Shown piece after piece: positions 34,555 to 42,933 of a stretch of DNA of 64,000 nucleotides. The notes under the pieces are model-generated. The model worked only from the letters and a program-made list of their open reading frames with translations, did not search any database and was not told the origin of the DNA. The DNA lies in NCBI RefSeq assembly GCF_007747995.1, contig NZ_CP036276.1, positions 5,137,001 through 5,201,000 on the forward strand, in the 5' to 3' direction. Position numbers and translations under genes: made by a program. How positions within the stretch are numbered: the stretch's first letter is position 1; each line of letters opens with the position of its first letter. This stretch comes from Symmachiella dynata (GTDB lineage: Bacteria; Planctomycetota; Planctomycetia; Planctomycetales; Planctomycetaceae).

Positions 34555-34699
34555 GGGTTGGGGGCAAGTCGTTGATATGTGTTTGTGTTGGCGGGGGGGG
34601 CTGGGATAGGGGGGCGCGGCTTTACCGGCTACTCGGGGGGTTGCCGGCGCATGTGGGGGCGCGGGCGTCGCAACGCTTGCACTGCGGCCCTGGATTTAA

Positions 34700-35980
34700 T
34701 CACCGCCCTTTTTTCGCACGCCTTCGTGCGGCTGATTGGCGAGCCAGTTCATTTTGGCGTTCTCGCTCTTGGAGGATCGGCATGATTTCGTCGAGTGTGG
34801 CGCCGCCGACCGCCACTTGGCTGACCAATGCGAATAGGTATTTGCTGGGGCGATACCCTGTGTGCAGATACATCAGCAGCACAGCGATGATCGTCACGTA
34901 CAGGTGAGCCAAGACGCCTTCGCGCTGGTGGCTGATCAAGTGGCCGAAGTTGCCGAACGATTTGAACCAGCGGAAAAATAATTCCACCTGCCAGCGATGA
35001 CGGTAGAGAAGTCCGATGGTCTTTGCGGAAACGTCGTGCAAATTGGTGATCAAACGCAGTGTTTTTGGCTGTCCTTGTTCTTCATAGGTAACGATCACTT
35101 CGCGCAGCCTGAGTCGCGAGATACCGGTGCGACGCGCAGTGGCCGAGATGAAATTGCCGACACGATCGCTGACGACTCCCGCAGCACGGTCGGCATCGCT
35201 GAGCGGACAATCGGTCGCGTCTTTCAAGTCCGAAGAATTACCTGCCGCTGGTTTGAAACGCACAACGAACGAGGATTTCACTACGGCCTTTTCGGTATGC
35301 GGCTTGTGATAATGCGCCGCAAGCAACGCAAAACTCATGTAGCCGCGATCGTAGAGATAAATGCAACCTTCCTGTAAATGCTCAATCGCCGAGTCCGATT
35401 CACTTTGGCCCACAGCGGGAACCACAAGTGCTTCGGGAAGCCAGGTTGCTACGTTCAAACGAGCATCCAACCGCGCTCGATGACGTGTTGTTCCATGATT
35501 GTTCGAGTTGGCAATCGCCCAGGCGACCTCAGCGACTGCGGGAATAAATGTTCCGTCAACCGCGACCGTCCGCTCAAGCATCTCGGAAAGACCGTCCGCA
35601 GGATTTGAGCGGCTGCGGTGCTTGCGAGTCAGCTGACAACGCAGTGCTTGTAAAATTGGCTCCAGCCGCTGCGGGTCAGCAATTTTGTTGAAATCGGATA
35701 GAGTGCTTTTGCAGATTTTCCGGACCGACAAGTGCTGTTGGGCTTGCCGCGTCTGACTAAAATCCTCCACGGTTCGAAGCGAACGGATAGACGGATTGAA
35801 AAAGGCCAACAGGTAGGCGACAAACACATCGTCCAGATACAATCGTCGATTCCCGTGTGCGTCTTCATCTCGCAATTTTTGCAGGTACCGAGCGAGCAAT
35901 CGGACGTACTTTCCACCAATCACCTGCACCGGCCATTCCCGGTCCACCGCCGATTGATGATTGCTTCGCTCGTTTGCCAT
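34700..35980 (-). CDS. IS4-family transposase (DDE)
   Basis: 426 residues from ATG at 35980. RNase H-like DDE enzyme that cuts and joins the IS ends. The acidic residues lie in TVAVDGTF (first D), IYLYDRGY (second D) and YRHRWQVELFFRWFK, which fits the Y-(2)-R-(3)-E-(6)-K signature of the IS4 family exactly. An N-terminal region of about 130 residues (DUF4372-like position) and a basic tail (ARRRAKKGR) complete it. No frameshift or stop interrupts it, so it looks functional. It is the only gene of the element. Confidence 0.95.
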   Translation of the reverse strand: MANERSNHQSAVDREWPVQVIGGKYVRLLARYLQKLRDEDAHGNRRLYLDDVFVAYLLAFFNPSIRSLRTVEDFSQTRQAQQHLSVRKICKSTLSDFNKIADPQRLEPILQALRCQLTRKHRSRSNPADGLSEMLERTVAVDGTFIPAVAEVAWAIANSNNHGTTRHRARLDARLNVATWLPEALVVPAVGQSESDSAIEHLQEGCIYLYDRGYMSFALLAAHYHKPHTEKAVVKSSFVVRFKPAAGNSSDLKDATDCPLSDADRAAGVVSDRVGNFISATARRTGISRLRLREVIVTYEEQGQPKTLRLITNLHDVSAKTIGLLYRHRWQVELFFRWFKSFGNFGHLISHQREGVLAHLYVTIIAVLLMYLHTGYRPSKYLFALVSQVAVGGATLDEIMPILQERERQNELARQSAARRRAKKGR

Positions 35981-36034
35981 ACGAAAACAAATAACAAATC
36001 ATCACACTTGGCGCAAGTTAAGATCTCGTTAATA

Positions 36035-36054
36035 ATTTCCCGGACAGTATTGGG
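36035..36054. repeat. IS right inverted repeat
   Basis: ATTTCCCGGACAGTATTGGG, exact reverse complement of the left end. It lies 54 bases upstream of the transposase start codon, so the transposase promoter must lie between. Confidence 0.95.
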
Positions 36055-36094
36055 CAGAGCCAGTGGCACACACGTTCATAAAATTGTCGATGCG

Positions 36095-37357
36095 TTAGTT
36101 AGCAGGGGCTTTCAAATCAGGTCCTTCTTCAGCATTACTAAAGATCTGCTTTTCGACCTGATTGATGGTGGCCTCCAATTGTTTGCCCCCCAAGACCCGT
36201 GCTTCTTTAAGCGATTCTCGCGCTTCGTCATTCCGTTTGAGCTTGGAAAGCAAGTCTGCACGAGCAATCAGAATTCGCGCTGAAAGATGCTTATCCTTGG
36301 AGAACTCCTGCCCCATGCGACCGGTGACTTCTAAAGCATCTTCAATTTTTTCCAATTGAACCAAGGCTTGCAATTTGGCGCTGAGAATCGGCAGACGCAG
36401 ATCGCCTTGGATCGCTTTGTCTTCCAACAGCGAATTCGCCAGTTTCAGCACTTCATCATTCCGTTCCTCCATCTGCAACAGTTGCAAACGGAAACGAATG
36501 CCAACCTCGTGGGCGGGGGCGAAGCCTGCGAATTCTTTGTCGATCTCGTCGACCTTTTTCAAGGCGGCGTCTACATTGCCGGTTGTTTGGAGCAGCGTCT
36601 GAATCTCTTTCAACTTCGTTTGCAATTTTGCAATCAATAACTGATCCGCATACTCTTTACGCAGTCCCGCTTGGTTGTCCGCATCTAAGCTGACGATTTC
36701 CTCGACGACATCCGCATAGGAAGTGAACATCCATTGCGGAGGAATGTCCTTCAGCGCTTCATCCAGCTTTAAGGCCTTTTCAATACCTGAGAGTTTGCCA
36801 GCGGCGGCAAAGGCTGCGTCGCGTTTCTTACGCAAATCGGTGAATTCGCTCAAATGTTCCACGTATTTCTGCGGTCCCACCGGTTGATACCCGGTGCGGG
36901 CATAGGGTCGTCCCTGTTCATCAACCAGCAAAATCGCTGGAAAGCCCTCGATCGAGAACTTCTGCTGCAATTTATTATTTTGCGCCTGGATTTCAGGCGT
37001 GATGCGCGACTGATCGTTGGGGAAATCGACTTCCAACAGGACAAAATCCTTGGTCGCTCCGTCAGAAAAATCTTTGTACTGGAACACTTTGTCCTGCAGT
37101 TCAATACAGTAGCCACACCAGTCGGAACCGGTGAAATTGATCAGGACGTCCTTGCCTTCCTTCTTGGCCTTGGCCAACGCAGCCTTGTAGTCGGTCGTCC
37201 AAATCCCTTTCGGGGCCAATTCCGTGCTGGAATTGTCTTTGGCGGAACTGTCCGTAGCGGAAGTCTCGCTGCCACAACCCATTAAGGAGAAACAACTAAA
37301 ACCGACTGCGACAAACGCAGTGGCAACAAACAGTCTCAGAACTCGCATGGACAACAT
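36095..37357 (-). CDS. Thioredoxin-fold lipoprotein with helical repeat C-terminus
   Basis: 420 residues from ATG at 37357 behind GAGGAAA; the 60 residues further upstream in the frame are not used. A lipoprotein signal peptide ends at LMGC, with C28 as the lipidated cysteine. Residues 50-175 are a thioredoxin fold with W80-C81-G-Y-C84 and cis-proline EGFPAILLVDEQG, close to DsbD-gamma/Thioredoxin_7 domains of reducing type. The C-terminal 240 residues are helical with TPR-like pairs (LDEALKDIPPQ, AKLQALVQLEKIEDALEVTG, ARILIARADLLSKLKRNDEA). It probably reduces or forms disulfides in the periplasm, bound to a membrane. Confidence 0.9.
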   Translation of the reverse strand: MLSMRVLRLFVATAFVAVGFSCFSLMGCGSETSATDSSAKDNSSTELAPKGIWTTDYKAALAKAKKEGKDVLINFTGSDWCGYCIELQDKVFQYKDFSDGATKDFVLLEVDFPNDQSRITPEIQAQNNKLQQKFSIEGFPAILLVDEQGRPYARTGYQPVGPQKYVEHLSEFTDLRKKRDAAFAAAGKLSGIEKALKLDEALKDIPPQWMFTSYADVVEEIVSLDADNQAGLRKEYADQLLIAKLQTKLKEIQTLLQTTGNVDAALKKVDEIDKEFAGFAPAHEVGIRFRLQLLQMEERNDEVLKLANSLLEDKAIQGDLRLPILSAKLQALVQLEKIEDALEVTGRMGQEFSKDKHLSARILIARADLLSKLKRNDEARESLKEARVLGGKQLEATINQVEKQIFSNAEEGPDLKAPAN

Positions 37358-37511
37358 TTTATATTTCCTCAAATCAATATTAATTATGACGCAAGCAGCG
37401 AGGGTATTGTATGCATCAACATCCTGGCCGGTTGTAATCGGGTTCACACTGGCACAGCCACGGGAATAAATCGGGAAATTTTGGGAGTTATCGTAAATTG
37501 GGGAAAATCCG

Positions 37512-40340
37512 TCAATTCGATTCGTCTGACTGCCCAATCACGTTCACAAACCCGTCCGACGTGCAAACGACGATCTCCAAAAAGCCATCGCCATCCACAT
37601 CAGCAATAATCGGCGGCCCTCCCACTCCGGGCAATTTTAGCGTCCAGAGCACTCTCTGCACGCCAGCAGCCGTCTGACCACTAAGCGCCATGAGCGTATC
37701 TTTCCGGCAAAATATTGCCTCAGGCAACCCATCGCCGTTGATATCGGCCGCTGCCTGGTCGCTGATCTTGGTCATTTCGAACTTATTTCGCCAATCTTCC
37801 TCACCACTCTTTACGTCATACGCGACGAAATCGCCGGAATGTTCCAGCACAATCGCCTCCAGACGCCCGTCCCCATCAAAATCGGCGACTGAGGCTTCGT
37901 GCGATAATGGGTTGGTTTGATAAGATGAGGGGACACTCCACAGCGGTTTCCAATCGAGCGTGAGGGCACCGACCGTGCCAAAACTGGCCGACGCAAAAAT
38001 CTCCCGCACGCCATCTCCATCAGCGTCGACGGTGACTGGGGAACAATAAGCGCACCACGAGTCGCTGAGCACCGAATGCAAAAACGGCGTCGGCTCCAGC
38101 GACATTCCCGTCTGTCCGTTGATCAAGCAAATATAATCCAAGGCCAAAAATAAGAGGTCGTCGAAACCATCCTCGTTGAAATCGTGGACGACCATGCCTT
38201 TGGTCGGAAAACATCCGCGATCGTTCTTCGGTTCAAACAATTGCCGCTGGCCGGGTGGATACAAATCGGAGACATATTTGCGATGCCACAACGTGCGACC
38301 GGTCTTGCCATCCAAGGCCAGACTTTGCCCGCTCGATTTGCCGGCGTTGTGAAAGGTGAGAAAAACATCCAACACATCGTCGTCGTTGAACCGCCCCGCA
38401 TGAAATCGATCCAGTCGACTGTCTTCGTCGGCATAGGGAACTTCGTCAAACGTGCGTGTCCAACGCTCCGTCCCATCAGCGTTCAAGACCACAAGCCGGC
38501 ATAGATCGGTTGGTGAACAATCTTGATACAGAATCTCCGGCTGCCCGTCCGCATCGAGATCGGTTGCCACCGGGCCGCGCCATGATCCCTTATATCCGAC
38601 GGTCGATGGCTCCCCCCAACCGGGCCGCGTCCATAACGTCTTTGGAGACTGGTTCGCAGCATCCGGAGCGGAGAGCGCCACAATTTCCTCTCGGCTGTTT
38701 TGCAGCAACAGTTCCGCACCGGGCGTATTGTCCAGGTTGACCGCAATGGGAAACGAGAACCGGCCCCTCTGCGGTCGTCGCGAAACCAATGTCGCCGCTG
38801 CCCCCTGGCTCGTCATTTTTCCGGACCGATGTTCCAGTTGCACAATTGCCTCGGCCCGTTGGTCGCCATCGATATCGCGAAACTGCTCAATTGCAAAGCG
38901 CGTTTGTTCGGGGGGTTGGACTTTCCATTTGACAGCGAATTGACCATCCGTGTCCAACCCCACAGCCAAGAGCGTTTCCGCGCGGCGGTTTTGATCCTCA
39001 TCAAGGCTCAGTAAGACCTCAAGCTGGCCGTCCCCATCCACATCGCCGCGGGCTACCGCCAAAGCCGCATCGACCGCCATGGAACGACTGTTGCCCGGCA
39101 GCGGCTGCGCGTATCGCAGCCAACGGCCGCGCGGGAATTCGTGAACGGTTTGATACTCGCCATCACGAATCTGAGCGATTTCTATCGGCGAATACAGTGT
39201 CCGCTGCCGCAAAGGGACTTGGTCGCACAACAACTCCACGGCTCCATCGCCGTCGAGATCGACAATGTCGTGGACGTACCTATCGGTCAGACTCAATTCT
39301 TCCCGGCCCGATTTGATGTCGCGTACAATCATTCGCCAATGGCCGTCGGCCGGAATGTTGAACAGGTTGTAGACCATTTCCAACTCGCCATCACCATCCA
39401 CATCGACAATCGGATCATGCGGGACACGTAGAATTTCATCACGGGCGGTCGAATACTCGTATTGCCCTTCCCACGGCTTCCACATTTTCTGGCCATCGTT
39501 GTCGATGTAGTCGACGTGCAGCACGAAGTCGCACAGAATCACGATCTCAGGAAACGGGTCGTCATCGACGTTCACGATCCGCGAGTAACCATAGTTGCGA
39601 TGCGCCGCGTTTTCGCATTCCATTTGCACCGCTCCGGTGCGGCCGTCGAAAACAATTGCCCGGTACCAAGTGACAAGTACTACTTCGTCATCGCCGTCTC
39701 CGTCCATGTCAGCGGCATGCAATTGTGGGGCTTGTGGATTGCGGTCGACCTCGACCTCCCAAACTTGCTGTGGCTTGTCAAATCCATCGGCGAAGTCAAA
39801 ACAATAACCGCCGTTGTAGACCACCCGCTCTCGTGCCTTGACACCCCAAAACACGACCTGCGAGCCAGCTTCACCGGGAAGAAACTGGCCGACGACATAT
39901 TGCGCCACGGGATGCTCAAACGTATGCTGCCAAAGTACCTTTCCCGCTGCATCAGAGATCGTGGCTTGTTGGCCTTGCAGATCAATCCGCTGTTGGCGAC
40001 CGTCGCCGCCAAGGTCATAGGTTGTCGGCGGCACCGTCCAGCCAGCGGGCAGCGGTTGCGAGAATGCCGTATCGTCAATCGCCAACTCCGCGTTCTGGTC
40101 CGCAGTTGTTGTCTGCAGAGCGACGCGTGTGCTCCACTGGCCCAGGAATTTCCGCCACTTGATTTCCGGCTGTGTGATCCGCCCCTGCCCCGGGGCAAAG
40201 CCGGTCAAAAACCGATCCCGCCGATAACAGGGCCACTGTCCCGGCCACTCCGGTTCCGCAGCAGCGGCCGAGACCAGACAGACATGTGCGGTCGCCATGA
40301 AAACCAGCGACCCCAGAATGAAGGTGCGAACCACGGGCAT
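37512..40340 (-). CDS. Large exported FG-GAP/VCBS-type beta-propeller protein
   Basis: 942 residues from ATG at 40340. A signal peptide covers residues 1-29. The protein has many FG-GAP-like calcium-binding repeats, such as DMDGDGDDEVVLVT, DVDGDGELEMVYNL, DLDGDGAVELLC, DVDGDGQLEVLLSL, DLDADGQPEILYQD and DVDGDGFLEIVVC, spaced over the whole length, so at least one and probably two integrin-alpha-like propellers are present. It would bind calcium outside the cytoplasm and act in adhesion or as a structural protein; an enzyme role is not shown. The gene begins 48 bases after the FHA/coiled-coil gene on the same strand and may be co-transcribed with it. Confidence 0.87.
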   Translation of the reverse strand: MPVVRTFILGSLVFMATAHVCLVSAAAAEPEWPGQWPCYRRDRFLTGFAPGQGRITQPEIKWRKFLGQWSTRVALQTTTADQNAELAIDDTAFSQPLPAGWTVPPTTYDLGGDGRQQRIDLQGQQATISDAAGKVLWQHTFEHPVAQYVVGQFLPGEAGSQVVFWGVKARERVVYNGGYCFDFADGFDKPQQVWEVEVDRNPQAPQLHAADMDGDGDDEVVLVTWYRAIVFDGRTGAVQMECENAAHRNYGYSRIVNVDDDPFPEIVILCDFVLHVDYIDNDGQKMWKPWEGQYEYSTARDEILRVPHDPIVDVDGDGELEMVYNLFNIPADGHWRMIVRDIKSGREELSLTDRYVHDIVDLDGDGAVELLCDQVPLRQRTLYSPIEIAQIRDGEYQTVHEFPRGRWLRYAQPLPGNSRSMAVDAALAVARGDVDGDGQLEVLLSLDEDQNRRAETLLAVGLDTDGQFAVKWKVQPPEQTRFAIEQFRDIDGDQRAEAIVQLEHRSGKMTSQGAAATLVSRRPQRGRFSFPIAVNLDNTPGAELLLQNSREEIVALSAPDAANQSPKTLWTRPGWGEPSTVGYKGSWRGPVATDLDADGQPEILYQDCSPTDLCRLVVLNADGTERWTRTFDEVPYADEDSRLDRFHAGRFNDDDVLDVFLTFHNAGKSSGQSLALDGKTGRTLWHRKYVSDLYPPGQRQLFEPKNDRGCFPTKGMVVHDFNEDGFDDLLFLALDYICLINGQTGMSLEPTPFLHSVLSDSWCAYCSPVTVDADGDGVREIFASASFGTVGALTLDWKPLWSVPSSYQTNPLSHEASVADFDGDGRLEAIVLEHSGDFVAYDVKSGEEDWRNKFEMTKISDQAAADINGDGLPEAIFCRKDTLMALSGQTAAGVQRVLWTLKLPGVGGPPIIADVDGDGFLEIVVCTSDGFVNVIGQSDESN

Positions 40341-40388
40341 GCCGTTGTCTCGATTGTAGGAGAGGAAGGCGGGTGGGGAGGGCCGTTA

Positions 40389-42464
40389 TCAATTCAACTG
40401 CGATTGCAGAAACCAAACCACTGCATACCCGGCAACTAATGCGGTTGTGATGAGTACGACGGATCGGATGACGGCAAGTATCCGCCCGCCGCGGGATTGT
40501 TCTGGTTTTCGCAGGGGCGCCCAATCGGGCCGGGGCAATGGTTCGGCACGCGAGGTTTCGGCGCGAAAGTTTTGCTGCAATTCTTCAAACGCGGCGCGTT
40601 CTTCACGCAGTTCGCTCTGCTGATTCTCGAGCGCCTTGCGCTGTGCTGCGATTTCCTCAAGTTGTTTCGCGAGTTGCTTCGACTCGGCGACGGATTTTTC
40701 GACTGTCGCAACTTGTTGTTGCTCGTTGGCCGCTGCGCCGCTTTCCTGTCCGCTGAGGGCCGTAGCGGATTCGCGTTCCCATTCGCGGCGGCCTGTGGAA
40801 AGTTCCTCTCGCGCGGCAGCCAGTTGTTGTTGTTCCTGCGAAACCGCCTCGATTTCAGCATCCAACTCCACCTTTAAGGCGTCTAGTTCCCGGGACTGGG
40901 CTGCCACCGCTTTCGCTTCGGCTTGAAGTGTTTCTCGCTGCGTTTCAATATCGGACCACTGCGCTGCGAGTTTTGCTTCCCGTTCGTCCAACGATTTTTC
41001 CGCAGCCGCAAGTTCCTCTTGGTTGGCTGTCGTCAATGTCTCTAACTGCAATTGCAGTTCAGCAATCGTCTCGGCCGCCTGCGCCGCTTCTGTTTGCCAA
41101 TGTTGCTGTTCTTCGGATTGTTGTGCGAATTCCGTTTTCATTTGTTCCAGTTCCTTCTGGTGTTGTTCCAACTCAGTTTGTTGCTGTGCGATCGACTGGG
41201 CGAGACACTGTTCGCCATCGACCGCTTGCCTCAACGCCTCTTCCATCGAGACGGTCTTGCCCTGCAATTGATCACGTTCCCGCAGCACCGACGCCAAGGT
41301 TTTTTCCAATTCGGCCTTGGCTTGGGTCGACTGCTGTTGCGCGGCGCGCAACTCCTCGGCTTCCTGCTGGAGTGCAGCGTGTGCGTCCTGCAGTTCCGCG
41401 GCCTGCCGCTGCGTCTCGTCGATTGAGACCGCATCGCTTTGCAATTGATCGCGTTCCTGCCGCAGCAACAATAGCGCCTGTTCCGCATCGGCTTTGGCTT
41501 GCGACATTCGTGATTGCGATTCGCGCAGTTCGGCAACTTCTTGCAGGAGAGCTTCGTGTGTTTTGCGAAATTCCGCGTCCGTGGCCTGATGCTCACCCAG
41601 TTGGTTTTCGTGTTCCTCAATCCGCCGCTCTAGGGACTCTCGTTCCGACCGAAGCTGCTCCGCTTGGACTTGAAGCTGCTTTTGTTCTGCCTCCAGTGCT
41701 GTTTGTTGATCAAGAAATTCCTGCCGTTCAGCCGCCAAGAGTTCCGTTTGCTCGTCGAATTTTTTCCGCGTTTGTTCGATTTCATCCAAGTCAGCTAGTA
41801 ACTGGGCTTGGTCGGTTTCGAGTTGGCTGCGATCCGTATCCAGTTGTTCGCGTGCCTTGTCGAGTTGCGCGCGGTCGGTCTCTGCCTGTTGGCTCAGTTC
41901 GTCGAATTGTTGACGATCCGCCAGCAATTGTTCCGTGTCCGTTTCCAGCGTCGCAGTGCGATCCGTGAGTCGATGACGCTGTTGCCGCAACTCCTCGAAT
42001 TCGCCCTCCAGTTTCTCACGCTGGCTCTCTAAGTCAGCCCGATCTGACGCCAGTTCTTTGCGATCTTGCTGCAAACGCTGAGCGTCATCCTTGAGCGATT
42101 GGGCCGCAGCGACATCGGTGGGGACGAGATTGGTTTCCACCGTGAATTCGAAATGATCAATGGTCAATCGATCGCCATTGTGTAATTTGCCGACCTCCAC
42201 CTGTTCATCATTCACCTTGACGCCGCATTGGCTGCGCAGATCACGTACGCGCAGCTGCCCCGCATCGAGCGTAATGGCGCAGTGGCTTCGCGAAATTTTC
42301 GGCGAGACCAACTGAATATTGCAGCTCTTCGATCGCCCGATCATCGTCGTCGACCGCAGGATATCCTTGGTCACCCGCTCCTGGCCGGCCTGGATGACGA
42401 GTCGTGCGAATTCTTCAGCGGCGTCGGCTGGCTGATCCGGCAATTGCGGTGTTTTTTGAGACAT
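40389..42464 (-). CDS. FHA domain, long coiled coil and C-terminal membrane anchor
   Basis: 691 residues from ATG at 42464; a TTG at 42518 would add 18 low-complexity residues. The FHA domain (about 37-105: MIGRSKSCNIQLVSPKISRS, then SHCAITL) binds phospho-threonine; the usual NGT is replaced by CGVKVND, so the binding face is altered. From about 120 to 655 the chain is almost pure coiled coil, rich in Glu, Gln and Leu, with repeated blocks (QAKADAEQALLLLRQERDQL and QAKAELEKTLASVLRERDQL). The tail ends in one membrane helix near 665-687. It could tether a phosphorylated partner at a distance from the membrane. No kinase gene is seen nearby. Confidence 0.88.
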   Translation of the reverse strand: MSQKTPQLPDQPADAAEEFARLVIQAGQERVTKDILRSTTMIGRSKSCNIQLVSPKISRSHCAITLDAGQLRVRDLRSQCGVKVNDEQVEVGKLHNGDRLTIDHFEFTVETNLVPTDVAAAQSLKDDAQRLQQDRKELASDRADLESQREKLEGEFEELRQQRHRLTDRTATLETDTEQLLADRQQFDELSQQAETDRAQLDKAREQLDTDRSQLETDQAQLLADLDEIEQTRKKFDEQTELLAAERQEFLDQQTALEAEQKQLQVQAEQLRSERESLERRIEEHENQLGEHQATDAEFRKTHEALLQEVAELRESQSRMSQAKADAEQALLLLRQERDQLQSDAVSIDETQRQAAELQDAHAALQQEAEELRAAQQQSTQAKAELEKTLASVLRERDQLQGKTVSMEEALRQAVDGEQCLAQSIAQQQTELEQHQKELEQMKTEFAQQSEEQQHWQTEAAQAAETIAELQLQLETLTTANQEELAAAEKSLDEREAKLAAQWSDIETQRETLQAEAKAVAAQSRELDALKVELDAEIEAVSQEQQQLAAAREELSTGRREWERESATALSGQESGAAANEQQQVATVEKSVAESKQLAKQLEEIAAQRKALENQQSELREERAAFEELQQNFRAETSRAEPLPRPDWAPLRKPEQSRGGRILAVIRSVVLITTALVAGYAVVWFLQSQLN

Positions 42465-42933
42465 GACATTCAACCCAGTGTCCGGCGGTTTCGCAGAAGA
42501 ACCGGTACCGCTAGACAACTTCAGCTATCAAAAATTGGCCCATTGGAAGTCAAATACCCAGCATCCGTTGCGGCAAATGAGTAGAATCCCCACATTACCA
42601 CGAAAATGTCCATTATTCATAGCGAAACCTGTGCTCGATGAGAATATTGCGAATCAATGCTCACTGAGACAACGCGGTCCGTCGTAGAGGATTCCAGGGT
42701 GCTATAATCGTGCGGGCACCTCGTCAGATTTGCCCAACTCGGCGACATTTGCACAGCCTAGGCCTCATTTCTAAGCTGTCTGACATGGTCCACTGAACTG
42801 CGGATGTGTGACGAGCGGGTTGATTGAACAGCTCCGCTGGTGAACAATTCCGACCAACGACCTGCGGGTCACGACTGAATCAAGCATCTATTGCCCCGTC
42901 ATTGATGACGGGCTTACGGGTCAACTGCCTAAT
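42465..42933. other. 469-base divergent intergenic region
   Basis: No gene. TATAAT at 42703-42708 is a possible -10 for the plus-strand gene, without a good -35. The palindrome CCCGTCAT/ATGACGGG (42895-42912, two-base loop) lies 21 bases before the start codon at 42934 and could be an operator or a hairpin affecting translation. Confidence 0.45.

Larger units (their letters stand above)
34535..36054 (-). mobile_element. IS4-family insertion sequence, intact
   Basis: 1520 bases bounded by perfect 20-base inverted repeats (34535-34554 and 36035-36054, beginning CCCAATACTGTCCGGG). CAGAG is repeated directly at 34530-34534 and 36055-36059, the likely 5-base target duplication. One transposase gene fills most of it. 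Removing the element and one CAGAG restores CACTGGCAGAGCCAGTG, a palindrome of the repeat family seen at 34471, so the IS jumped into a repeat. The left end outside the transposase is strongly G-rich (34591-34650). Confidence 0.92.

Noticed and set aside
39462-40439. 325-residue plus-strand frame
   Set aside because: Antisense to the FG-GAP protein with its many repeats; no start context.
40928-41968. 346-residue plus-strand frame
   Set aside because: Antisense to the coiled-coil gene; the Pro/Arg-rich sequence is what reversed Glu/Gln codons give.
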